Positions 1 through 7,088 of a stretch of DNA of 11,210 nt are shown piece after piece (within the stretch, counting starts at the first letter, position 1; every line of letters starts with the position of its first letter). The translations under genes and the position numbers were made by a program. This DNA comes from JAIVGV01 sp035295985. GTDB lineage: Bacteria > Acidobacteriota > Blastocatellia > Pyrinomonadales > Pyrinomonadaceae. The DNA lies in the NCBI GenBank assembly GCA_035295985.1, contig DATHBT010000127.1, positions 1 through 11,210 on the forward strand. The letters are read 5' to 3'. Below the pieces are notes generated by a model that did not search any database, was not told the DNA's origin, and saw only the letters and a program-made list of their open reading frames with translations.

Positions 1-516
1 CTGCGCGAAAAACTTCTGCGCCCGCGTGTCCTCTACGAACTCGCCGCGCGCTCGGCCGCAGCCGTGCGTGGCACGGCGGCGCGCCTGCTCGTCAACGACC
101 GCGCCGACATCGCGCGCGCCGCCGGCGCTGACGGCGTCCACCTCGCCACGCGCTCGCTCGACGCCGCGACCGTCCGCAGGGTCTTCGGCCCCGGCTTCCT
201 CGTCGGCGTCTCCGCCCACACGTTTGAGGAGGCGCGAGATGCGCGCGAAGGCGGCGCGGACTTCGCGCTCTTCGGCCCCGTCTTCGACACCCCCTCGAAG
301 CGCGCCTACGGCCCGCCCGTCGGTTTGGAGCGGCTCGGCGAAGCCGCCCGCGCGCTCGCGCCCTTCCCCGTCCTCGCCATCGGCGGCGTCACGCGCGAGA
401 ACTTCCCCGAAACACTCGGAGCGGGCGCGCGCGGCGTCGCGGCCATCCGCCTGCTCGGCGACCCGCGCAGCCTCCGCGAAGTGGTCGATGAAATCAAACG
501 TGCGCGCTTAAGGTAG
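1..516 (+). CDS. Thiamine phosphate synthase-like protein (ThiE/TenI family), 5' truncated by window edge
   Basis: The frame is open from base 1 to the TAG at 514-516, so only the C-terminal 171 residues are visible. The visible part is a TIM-barrel half of the ThiE/TenI type: an REK motif at the very start, then NDRADIARAAGADGVHL, the phosphate/substrate loop FGPVFDTPSK, and AIGGVTREN near the end. ThiE joins the hydroxymethylpyrimidine and thiazole moieties to make thiamine phosphate in the cytoplasm; TenI relatives act as thiazole aromatases. Odd points: after GVHL the usual GQ is replaced (HLATRSLD), and the usual small residue after the last GVA strand is replaced (GVAAIRLL). It could therefore be a diverged ThiE paralogue or a TenI-like protein, and I leave the symbol blank. 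ThiD lies about 3.8 kb downstream on the other strand. Family call is firm, exact activity is not. Confidence 0.82.
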   Translation: MREKLLRPRVLYELAARSAAAVRGTAARLLVNDRADIARAAGADGVHLATRSLDAATVRRVFGPGFLVGVSAHTFEEARDAREGGADFALFGPVFDTPSKRAYGPPVGLERLGEAARALAPFPVLAIGGVTRENFPETLGAGARGVAAIRLLGDPRSLREVVDEIKRARLR

Positions 517-529
517 GCTTCGCGCGGCA

Positions 530-544
530 GCCGGGACGCCCGGC
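530..544 (+). other. Short GC hairpin after the ThiE-like gene
   Basis: A 6-bp perfect stem (GCCGGG / CCCGGC) with a 3-base loop starts 14 bases after the stop codon of the ThiE-like gene. No run of T follows, so it is not a standard intrinsic terminator. It could slow polymerase or protect the 3' end, or be a chance structure in GC-rich DNA. Confidence 0.25.
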
Positions 545-566
545 CGGAAAAGTCGTGTCAAACTTG

Positions 567-596
567 TTGCCAAGCCCCTTGCTGATGGATTAAATT
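567..596 (+). promoter_or_regulatory. Candidate sigma70-type promoter for the PAS-GGDEF-EAL gene
   Basis: TTGCCA (567-572, 5 of 6 to the -35 consensus) is followed 18 bases later by TAAATT (591-596, 4 of 6 to the -10 consensus), inside an AT-rich island (about 585-602) that stands out from the GC-rich surroundings. It lies about 220 bases before the chosen start of the downstream gene. The rest of the 517-822 gap contains a weak GTTTAC/GTAAAC dyad (611-646) and no gene I can support. Called by eye only. Confidence 0.4.
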
Positions 597-822
597 AAAT
601 GAGGCCGCTAGTTTACCGGCCTGCCCCTCCCTCACCCCTCGTAAACCGCAAACGTCAAGCAGCCGCCGTAGCTCTCCCGCGAATTAAGTCAATCCACGTC
701 TGTCGGCGACTCACCCGGTTGTGAAGGGCAACCGAGGCCGCGCTGATGAACCGCCGCTCCGCGCTCTGACGCGCGGGCCTCTCACCCGGCGGCCCTGTCC
801 GAAGAAGCATAAAACCTCCCGC

Positions 823-3800
823 ATGAAAACCCCGACGAGACCCCACCCCGACGCGAGCCTCACCGGCCTCGAAGCGCTCCGCCGCGCCGCGGGCCTGGGC
901 ACGGCGGCGACCGAGGCCGAGCGCACGCTGCTCGCCCTCATCAACTGCCTGCCCGGCATGATCTACTGCTGCCGCAACGACCGCGACTGGACGATGCTTT
1001 ACGTCTCGGAAGGCTGCGCGGAGCTGACCGGCCATGCCACGGAGGACCTCGTCGGAAACCGCCGCATCGCTTACGCCGATCTGATCCACCCCGAAGATCG
1101 CGAGCAGGTCTGGCGCGAGGTGCAGGAGGCGGTCGCGGACGGCCGCCGCTTCCGCCTCGTCTATCGCATCCGCACGGCGTCGGGCGACGTGCGCTGGGTC
1201 TGGGAGCAGGGCCACGGCATCCACGACGCGGACGGCGCGCTCGTCGCCCTCGAAGGCTTCGTCACGGACATCACCGAGCGCAAGACGGCCGAGGAGGCGC
1301 TCCGGCAGGCCGAGCTTCGCTACCGCAGCATCTTCGACAACGCCGTCCACGGCATCTACCAGTCAACGCCCGAAGGCCGCTTCCTCAACGTCAACGGCGC
1401 GCTCGCGCGGATGCTCGGCTACGACTCGCCCGAGCAACTGATCTCGGAGTGCCGCAGCATCGCCGACGACTACTACGCAGACCCCTCGGCCCGCGACGAG
1501 TTCACGCGCACCATGCGCGAGCGCGGCCGGGTCTCCGGCTTCGAGTGCCGCGTGCGCCGCCGCGACGGCCGCCTCATCTGGACGCGCGAGAGCTACTACG
1601 CCGTGCGCGACGCGGGCGGGCGCGTGCTCTTCTACGAGGGCAGCGTCGAGGACGTGACCGAGCGCAAGGAGGCCGAGCTGGCCCTGCGGGAATCGGAGGA
1701 GCGCTACCGCCGCCTCTTCGCCGACGCCAGCGAGATCATCTACACGACCGATCTTTCGGGGAACTACACCTCGCTCAACCGCGCCGGCGAGCGACTCACC
1801 GGCTACACGGAGGAGGAGGTGCGCGGCCTCAACTTCCGCGACATCGTCGAGCCGGAGTGCCTGCCGCTCGTCGAGCAGATGCTCGCCCGCAAGGTGCGCG
1901 GCGGGGAGACGACCACCTGCTACGAGACGGAGATGAGGACGAAGTCGGGCGAGCGCATCAGCCTCGAAGTGAGCACGCAACTGATGCGCGACTCGGCGGG
2001 CCGCCCCGCGGGCGTGCAGGGCATCGCGCGCGACATCACGGGCCGCAAGCGGGCCGAGGCCGCGCTGCGCGAAAGCGAGGAGCGCTACCGCCAGCTCTTC
2101 GACAACAGCCCGCACCCGATGTGGATTTATGAGCCGGCGACCTTGCGCTTCCTCGCCGTCAACGAGTCGGCCGTGCGCCACTACGGCTACGCGCGCGAGG
2201 AGTTTCTGCGGATGACGATCCGGGACATCCGCCCGCCCGACGAGGTGCCGGCCCTGATTGAGCGGCTGATGAGTCCGGGGGAGGCGAGCGTCGTGACCGC
2301 GCCGCGCATGCACCGCAAGAAGGACGGCACGCTGATCAGCGTCGAGATTTCGGCGCACAAGCTCTTCGTTGGCGGGCGCGAGTGCCGCGTCGTGCTAGCG
2401 CACGACGTGACGCAGCGCGTGCGCGCCGAGGACGCCCTGCGCGAATCGGAGGAGCGCTACCGCGAGCTGTTGGAGAACGCCAACGACATCGTTTACACGC
2501 ACGATCTGCGGGGCAACTTCACCTCGCTCAACAAGACGGGCGAGCGCGTCACCGGCTACACGCGCGAGGAGGCGTGCGCGATGAACATCGCGAGCGTCGT
2601 CGTCCCCGAACACCTCCCGCTCGCGCGCCAGATGCTCACGCGCAAGGGCGGCGCGGAGTCAACGCGCTACGAGTTAGAGATCACGGCGAAGGACGGCCGC
2701 CGCGTGCCCCTGGAGATCAGCACGCGGCTCATCATGCAGGACGGCGCGGCCGTCGGCGTGCAGGGTATCGCGCGCGACATCACCGAGCGGCGGCAGGCCG
2801 ACGAGCGCCTGCGCCACATCGCCTTCCACGACACCCTGACGGGGCTGCCCAACCGTGCGCTCTTCACCGAGCACCTGCGCCGCGCCGTCGAGTCCGCCCG
2901 CCGCGACCCCGCGCGCCTCTTCGCCGTCCTCTTCCTCGACCTCGACCGCTTCAAGGTGATCAACGACTCGCTGGGCCACACGGTCGGCGACCAGATGCTC
3001 GTCGCCCTCGCCCGCCGCCTGGAGAACTGCCTGCGCGCGAACGACTCTGTCGCCAGACTGGGCGGCGACGAGTTCGCGATCCTCCTGAACGCCATCGACT
3101 GCGCGGCCGACGCCACCCGCGTCGCCGAGCGCATCCAGCAGGAACTCGCCCATCCCTTCACGCTCTCCGGCCACGAGGTCTTCGCCTACGGCAGCATCGG
3201 CATCGCGCTCTCGACCACCGGCTACGCTAACGAGGAGGATATTCTGCGCGACGCGGACACGGTGATGTACCGCGCCAAGGCGCTGGGCCGCCCCTACGAG
3301 GTCTTCGACTCGGCGATGCACGCGCGCGTAGTCTCGCAGATGCGTTTGGAGAACGACCTGCGCCGGGCCGTCGAGCGGCGCGAGTTCCGCGTCTTCTACC
3401 AGCCCATCGTCTCGCTCTCCACGGGGCGCATCACGGGCCTTGAGGCGCTCGCGCGCTGGCAGCACCCGGAGCGCGGACTCATCGCGCCCGGCGAGTTCAT
3501 CCCCGTCGCCGAGGAGATGGGCCTCATCGTCTCGGTCGGCCAGCAGGTGATCGAAGAGGCGTGCCGCCGCATGAGCGCGTGGCACGGCCTCTCGCCGCTC
3601 CACGCGGGCCTCAAGCTGAGCGTCAACCTGTCGGGCCGGCAGTTCGCGCAGCCCGATCTCTTCGAGCGCATCGAGCGCGTCGTCGCCGCGACGGGCCTCG
3701 ACCCGCGCTGCCTGCAACTGGAGATCACAGAGTCGGTCGTGATGGAGAACGCGCGGACGATCACGGCGATGATCGACGAGCTGCGCGAGCTGGGCGTCGA

Positions 3801-4197
3801 ACTCGCCATCGACGACTTCGGCACCGGCTACTCGTCGCTCGCCTACCTGCACCGGTTCCCCGTCAAGACCCTGAAGATCGACCGCTCCTTCATCGGCCGG
3901 ACGGGCGGCGACCGGGCCGGCGACGACGAGATAGTCCGCACGATCATCCTGCTCGCGCGCAACATGGGGAAGGACGTGGTGGCCGAGGGCGTCGAGACGG
4001 CCGAGCAGCTCGCGCGCCTGCGCCAGTTGGGGTGCGCCTACGGGCAGGGCTACCTCTTCGCGCGCCCGCAGGACGCCGCCGCGACCGAAAAGCTCCTGCG
4101 CAAGGGGGTCGAGTCCGGCCTCTTCCTCATGCCGGCCGACGCCGCGCAGGCCGCCTGGGAGACGGCCGTTTACGACACGGACTGGTTCGGCTCCTGA
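823..4197 (+). CDS. Five-PAS, GGDEF and EAL domain cyclic-di-GMP turnover protein
   Basis: Soluble 1124-residue signalling protein with no visible signal peptide or membrane segment. Approximate layout from the ATG at 823: PAS1 36-150, PAS2 165-278, PAS3 290-405, PAS4 417-530, PAS5 541-653, GGDEF 665-825, EAL 845-1100. GGDEF domains make c-di-GMP from two GTP; EAL domains cleave it to pGpG. Both look active: GGDEF is intact at 747-751 with an RxxD inhibitory site (RAND, 738-741) five residues before it. EAL (874-876), the Asn of VNLSGRQF, the Glu of ITES, DDFGTG (997-1002), the following Lys and AEGVE are also present. PAS3 to PAS5 are joined by near-identical ALRESEERYR linkers that probably form signalling helices. 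The frame is also open from a GTG at 721, but that extension is Arg/Pro-rich and lies outside any domain. Neither start has a clear Shine-Dalgarno, so 823 is preferred, not proven. It ends at a strong terminator and appears monocistronic. Confidence 0.95.
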   Translation: MKTPTRPHPDASLTGLEALRRAAGLGTAATEAERTLLALINCLPGMIYCCRNDRDWTMLYVSEGCAELTGHATEDLVGNRRIAYADLIHPEDREQVWREVQEAVADGRRFRLVYRIRTASGDVRWVWEQGHGIHDADGALVALEGFVTDITERKTAEEALRQAELRYRSIFDNAVHGIYQSTPEGRFLNVNGALARMLGYDSPEQLISECRSIADDYYADPSARDEFTRTMRERGRVSGFECRVRRRDGRLIWTRESYYAVRDAGGRVLFYEGSVEDVTERKEAELALRESEERYRRLFADASEIIYTTDLSGNYTSLNRAGERLTGYTEEEVRGLNFRDIVEPECLPLVEQMLARKVRGGETTTCYETEMRTKSGERISLEVSTQLMRDSAGRPAGVQGIARDITGRKRAEAALRESEERYRQLFDNSPHPMWIYEPATLRFLAVNESAVRHYGYAREEFLRMTIRDIRPPDEVPALIERLMSPGEASVVTAPRMHRKKDGTLISVEISAHKLFVGGRECRVVLAHDVTQRVRAEDALRESEERYRELLENANDIVYTHDLRGNFTSLNKTGERVTGYTREEACAMNIASVVVPEHLPLARQMLTRKGGAESTRYELEITAKDGRRVPLEISTRLIMQDGAAVGVQGIARDITERRQADERLRHIAFHDTLTGLPNRALFTEHLRRAVESARRDPARLFAVLFLDLDRFKVINDSLGHTVGDQMLVALARRLENCLRANDSVARLGGDEFAILLNAIDCAADATRVAERIQQELAHPFTLSGHEVFAYGSIGIALSTTGYANEEDILRDADTVMYRAKALGRPYEVFDSAMHARVVSQMRLENDLRRAVERREFRVFYQPIVSLSTGRITGLEALARWQHPERGLIAPGEFIPVAEEMGLIVSVGQQVIEEACRRMSAWHGLSPLHAGLKLSVNLSGRQFAQPDLFERIERVVAATGLDPRCLQLEITESVVMENARTITAMIDELRELGVELAIDDFGTGYSSLAYLHRFPVKTLKIDRSFIGRTGGDRAGDDEIVRTIILLARNMGKDVVAEGVETAEQLARLRQLGCAYGQGYLFARPQDAAATEKLLRKGVESGLFLMPADAAQAAWETAVYDTDWFGS

Positions 4198-4222
4198 TCT
4201 CATTTGCGGACGTACTGACAAC

Positions 4223-4257
4223 AAAGGCCCGCAGCCGACGGGAGGCTGCGGGCCTTT
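4223..4257. terminator. Bidirectional intrinsic terminator between convergent genes
   Basis: A perfect 14-bp stem (4223-4236 with 4244-4257) closes a 7-base loop. The stem begins with AAA and ends with TTT(T), so a U-tract follows the GC-rich hairpin on both strands. It sits 25 bases after the stop of the c-di-GMP gene and 33 bases after the stop of thiD, and should end both transcripts. Confidence 0.92.
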
Positions 4258-4290
4258 TCGTAATCGCATGCGGCGCGAAGTTTTCCGACT

Positions 4291-5136
4291 TCACTCTTCT
4301 TCGATTAAAACGCCCTCAGGCGTGAAACTGACCGCGATGTCGTGGCGGACGGGGCCGAAGCCGCGCCCCAAGCCCGGCGCGCGGCGGATGGCGGCCGTGA
4401 CGAAACGCTTCGCGGCATCGACCGCTTCAACGAGGCTCAGGCCGCGGGCGAGGCAGGCGGCGACCGCCGCCGCGAGAGTGCAGCCCGTGCCGTGCGTCGA
4501 GTCGGTCCGGATGCGCGGCGCGCGGAAGAGCCGAACCTCGCCGTTGTCGTCGAGCAGGTCGAGCGCGTCGCCCGACAGGTGGCCGCCTTTGACGAGGACT
4601 GCGCGCGCGCCCATCCCGCGCACGAGGGCGGCGGCGCGGCGCATGTCCTCCTCAGTCGCGATCTTCATGCCCGTGATGCGCTCGGCCTCCGGCAGGTTCG
4701 GCGTCGCGAGCCGCGCGAGCGGCAGCAGCTCGCGCTTCAATGCGTCGAGCGCGTCGTCGTCTATGAGATCGTGGCCGGAGGTCGAGCGCACGACTGGGTC
4801 AACGACCGGCGCGGTGTCAGTCAGACTCGTCTCGCGCACTAGGCGCGCGACCTCCGAGATGATCTCGCGGGTGGGGAGCATCCCGGTCTTCATCCCGGCG
4901 ACGCGCAGGTCTTCGACGACGGGCAGCACCTGCCGGCGCACGGTCTCGGCCGATTGGTTGGCGACGCCGAATACGCCCGTCGTGTTCTGGAAGGTGAGCG
5001 ACGTGACGGCCGCCGTCGCTAAGCAGCCGAAGCTCGTGAAGGTCTTGATGTCAGCGACCACGCCCGCGCCGCCCGACGGGTCGAACCCCGCGACGGTCAG
5101 CGCGACAGGCTGCGCGGCACTTGTATGCGTGGGCAT
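4291..5136 (-). CDS. thiD: Hydroxymethylpyrimidine / phosphomethylpyrimidine kinase ThiD
   Basis: 281-residue cytoplasmic kinase of the ribokinase fold, close to the usual ThiD length. It phosphorylates HMP and then HMP-P to HMP-PP, the pyrimidine donor that ThiE couples to the thiazole. Visible hallmarks: AGFDPSGGAGVVADIKTF at 16-33, the PVVDPVVRSTSG segment, TPNLPEAERITG, VLVKGGH, and DSTHGTGCTLAAAVA with the conserved Cys at 219 in the anion-hole/catalytic loop. No TenA or ThiE domain is fused to it. The start at 5136 has only a weak AAGGG two bases upstream, but it gives the family's normal N-terminus. It is the last gene of the minus-strand run, 186 bases after the cyclophilin, and that gap is mostly a repeat. 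I found no TPP riboswitch-like sequence upstream. The terminator at 4223-4257 follows. Confidence 0.96.
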   Translation of the reverse strand: MPTHTSAAQPVALTVAGFDPSGGAGVVADIKTFTSFGCLATAAVTSLTFQNTTGVFGVANQSAETVRRQVLPVVEDLRVAGMKTGMLPTREIISEVARLVRETSLTDTAPVVDPVVRSTSGHDLIDDDALDALKRELLPLARLATPNLPEAERITGMKIATEEDMRRAAALVRGMGARAVLVKGGHLSGDALDLLDDNGEVRLFRAPRIRTDSTHGTGCTLAAAVAACLARGLSLVEAVDAAKRFVTAAIRRAPGLGRGFGPVRHDIAVSFTPEGVLIEEE

Positions 5137-5192
5137 AACCCTTAGAGGTGGGGAACTGACGTCATGCAGCGGGTGTGGGTTGGGTGGTAGGG

Positions 5193-5303
5193 ACAGGCAC
5201 TCACCACAGAGTCACAGAGGGCACAGAGTTTACACAGAGGATTCCTCTGTGCCCCCTCCGCATCCTCTGTGTCTCCGTGGTGAGTGCGATCCACAGGCAC
5301 TCA
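5193..5303. repeat. Nested inverted repeat of CACAGAGG-type units with 11-bp flanking direct repeats
   Basis: Outer arms 5197-5220 and 5264-5287 are inverted copies matching at 22 of 24 positions. Inside lies a perfect 19-bp odd palindrome (5233-5251, CACAGAGGA-T-TCCTCTGTG). The motif CACAGAG recurs several times on each side. The 11-mer ACAGGCACTCA occurs at 5193-5203 and again at 5293-5303, exactly 100 bases apart, in direct orientation and partly overlapping the left arm. The element fills most of the gap between the cyclophilin stop and the thiD start. From general knowledge, similar CACAGAGG-rich intergenic repeats are scattered in several environmental phyla; I cannot search for copies here. 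There is no ORF in it. On the thiD transcript it would fold into a long hairpin. Confidence 0.85.
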
Positions 5304-5322
5304 ACCCGGAACCGTCTGAGTC

Positions 5323-5814
5323 TCAACCCTGCTCCTCGACGGTGACTTTATTCATCACCACGTCGGAGACGGGCCGGTCGCCGGGGCGCGTCGGGGTGGT
5401 GGCGATCTTGTCCACCACGTCCTGGCCCTCGACGACGCGGCCGAACTTCGTGTAGAGCGGCGGCAGCGGGTAATCCGTGTGCATGATGAAGAACTGCGAG
5501 CCGTTCGTGTTCGGCCCCGCGTTCGCCATCGCGACCGTGCCCTTCGCGTATGCGCCCTCGTAGAGCGGCGAGCCCTTGTCGATCTCGTCGTCGAAGCGCC
5601 CGCCCCAGGCGGACTTGCCGCCGCTGCCCGTGCCCGTCGGGTCGCCGCCCTGGATCATGAAGCCCTTGATGACGCGGTGGAAGATGACGCCGTCGTAGTA
5701 GCCGCGCTCGGCGAGCAGGCGGAAGTTCTCGGTCGTCTTCGGCGCGTCCTCCTCCAACAGCTCGAAGCGGATCGTGCCGTGGTTCGTCTCAATCGTCGCG
5801 ATGCGGTTTGCCAT
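5323..5814 (-). CDS. Cyclophilin-type peptidyl-prolyl cis-trans isomerase
   Basis: 163-residue single-domain cyclophilin with no signal peptide, so probably cytoplasmic. It speeds cis-trans isomerisation of X-Pro bonds during protein folding. The family signature is complete: FHRVIKGFMIQGGDPTGTG (Phe45, catalytic Arg47, Phe52, Gln55), then ANAGPNTNGSQFFI (98-110), and YTKFGRVVEG near the C-terminus. At the positions of human CypA Trp121 and His126 it has Leu and Tyr (in the PLPPLYTKFG stretch), as in many bacterial forms, which suggests weak cyclosporin binding. The start at 5814 is supported by AGGAG (5824-5820 on the minus strand) five bases upstream. A 7-bp tandem repeat ends one base upstream of that Shine-Dalgarno. 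It sits between the peptidase and thiD in the minus-strand run. Confidence 0.96.
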   Translation of the reverse strand: MANRIATIETNHGTIRFELLEEDAPKTTENFRLLAERGYYDGVIFHRVIKGFMIQGGDPTGTGSGGKSAWGGRFDDEIDKGSPLYEGAYAKGTVAMANAGPNTNGSQFFIMHTDYPLPPLYTKFGRVVEGQDVVDKIATTPTRPGDRPVSDVVMNKVTVEEQG

Positions 5815-5818
5815 GTCA

Positions 5819-5824
5819 ACTCCT
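5819..5824 (-). promoter_or_regulatory. Shine-Dalgarno of the cyclophilin gene
   Basis: On the minus strand AGGAGT lies five bases before the ATG at 5814. It is the best ribosome binding site in the minus-strand run and fixes the cyclophilin start. Confidence 0.8.
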
Positions 5825-5825
5825 A

Positions 5826-5857
5826 TCAGTTTTCAGTTTTGAGTTTTCAGTTTTCAG
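5826..5857. repeat. 7-bp tandem repeat (TCAGTTT), about 4.5 copies
   Basis: Units at 5826, 5833, 5840, 5847 and a partial one at 5854; the third unit has a C to G change. It is a sharp AT-rich tract in GC-rich DNA, in the 77-base gap between the peptidase stop and the cyclophilin start. On the minus strand it reads as repeated CTGAAAA and ends one base before the cyclophilin Shine-Dalgarno. It may vary in copy number by slippage. Confidence 0.88.
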
Positions 5858-5891
5858 CCAGAGCGATTCGTCGTCGCCGTCGCCCGTGCCG

Positions 5892-7070
5892 TCACTTCAC
5901 GAGGCGGTTGTACTTTCTCAAGACTTCGCGGAGGCGTTCGTGTGGGATGGCGTGGGCCGTGTTGCCGTTCTGTCCGGTCATCGTCTCGGCGGCGACGAGG
6001 GCGTTGACTATCGCCTCCTCGGCGGCCTCGACGGTCGAGCGGAAGAGCGGGTTGATGCGGTCGTTCGGCAGCATCTTGAGATCGGCCAGCCCCGTCTCCT
6101 TCGAGACCTCGGCCGCGCCGGCGGTCGAGAAGGCGACGAAGATGTCGCCCGAAGTGTTCTCGCCGCGCCCGCCCATTTGGCCTACGGCCAGGGAGACGCG
6201 GCGCACGAGCCGCTTCAACTGGTGCGGCAAAAGCGGCGCGTCCGTCGCCACGACGACGATGATCGATCCCGTCCCGTCGTCCGCGCGGCCGAGCCGCGGC
6301 ATCAGGTCTGTGATCTCTCGCCCGACGGGCACGCCCGCGATGCGGAGGAGATCGCGCCGGCCGTAGTTGGCCTGCACGAGCGCGCCGACGGTGTAGCCGC
6401 CTTCCTGTTGCGACAGCACGCGCGACGAAGTGCCGATGCCCGCCTTGAAGCCGTGCGACATCATGCCCGTCCCGCCGCCGACGTTGCCCTCCGCGACCGC
6501 GCCCGACTTCGCCCCGTCGAGCGCGGCGAAGACGTGCTCCTTGCGCACGTGGAAGCCGTTGATGTCGTTCAGAAACCCGTCGTAGGTCTCGGCGACTAGC
6601 GGCAGGCTCAGGTCGCCCGAATAGCTCCCGCCCTCGCTCTTGCGCGCGTTCCACTCGATGACGGCGTCGCGCACGACGCCGACGCTGTGCGTGTTCGTGA
6701 TGAGGATCGGCGTCCCCAACGCGCCCGACTCTTCGAGCCACGTCGTCCCCGTCATCTCGCCGTTCCCGTTCAGCGTGTGCCAAGCGGCGAAGACGCGCCC
6801 GCGGAAGTTTTTGCCCTGCGGGAAGATCGCTGTGACGCCCGTCCGCACCGGCCCGCGCCCGACGACCAGCTTGCCCTCGCCGGAGATCAGAGTCGTGTGC
6901 CCGACCTCGACGCCCGAAACGTCCGTGATTGCGTTGAAGCGTCCGGGCGCGCCCTCGAACGGCACGCCGAGATCGCGCGCGCGCGGCCTCGTCTGCGCGA
7001 AGCCCTCGAACGGTAAGAAGCACGCGGCGAGCAGCGCGGCCGTGAAAATTTTAGTGACGTGAGTTTTCAT
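5892..7070 (-). CDS. Exported P1-family (DmpA-like) aminopeptidase
   Basis: 392-residue protein of the P1/S58 family (L-aminopeptidase/D-esterase DmpA, beta-peptidyl aminopeptidases). These are made as a precursor that cuts itself to free an N-terminal Ser nucleophile. Residues 1-25 look like a signal peptide: Lys7, a hydrophobic stretch, then a GFA-Q cleavage point, so the enzyme is probably periplasmic or secreted. Family landmarks: NAITDVSGVEVGHTT, ILITNTHSVG, GNVGGGTGM and GSIIVVVATDAPLLPHQLKRL. In the last, Gly268-Ser269 is the expected self-cleavage site. The frame is open back to 7211, but that extension is encoded by the repeat at 7089-7225; the ATG at 7070 gives the signal peptide directly. 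GGGGG six bases upstream is a weak Shine-Dalgarno. Substrate cannot be read from sequence: D-amino, beta- and ordinary L-peptides are all known in the family. Confidence 0.93.
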   Translation of the reverse strand: MKTHVTKIFTAALLAACFLPFEGFAQTRPRARDLGVPFEGAPGRFNAITDVSGVEVGHTTLISGEGKLVVGRGPVRTGVTAIFPQGKNFRGRVFAAWHTLNGNGEMTGTTWLEESGALGTPILITNTHSVGVVRDAVIEWNARKSEGGSYSGDLSLPLVAETYDGFLNDINGFHVRKEHVFAALDGAKSGAVAEGNVGGGTGMMSHGFKAGIGTSSRVLSQQEGGYTVGALVQANYGRRDLLRIAGVPVGREITDLMPRLGRADDGTGSIIVVVATDAPLLPHQLKRLVRRVSLAVGQMGGRGENTSGDIFVAFSTAGAAEVSKETGLADLKMLPNDRINPLFRSTVEAAEEAIVNALVAAETMTGQNGNTAHAIPHERLREVLRKYNRLVK

Positions 7071-7088
7071 GCGAAACCCCCGCGAGTT

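Noticed and set aside
721..822. GTG-initiated N-terminal extension of the c-di-GMP protein
   Set aside because: No Shine-Dalgarno, Arg/Pro-rich and outside any domain. It remains possible, but the ATG at 823 is preferred.
1363..2358. 331-codon minus-strand frame opposite the PAS domains
   Set aside because: Same codon-bias shadow: the product is Ala/Arg/Val/Leu-rich with no recognisable motif.
2674..4269. 531-codon open frame on the minus strand opposite the GGDEF-EAL gene
   Set aside because: It lies antisense to well-supported catalytic domains. Long antisense frames are expected in GC-rich coding DNA; its product is low-complexity and matches no family, and it runs through the terminator.
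5137..5192. TPP riboswitch upstream of thiD
   Set aside because: I looked on the minus strand for the conserved CTGAGA and ACCTGA-type elements and did not find them.
5193..5303. CRISPR array
   Set aside because: The CACAGAGG units are inverted and irregular, with no constant-length spacers and no cas genes.
4268..5455. 395-codon plus-strand frame across thiD and the repeat
   Set aside because: It reads antisense through thiD, across an intergenic repeat and into the cyclophilin gene; the product is Ser/Arg/Thr-rich.
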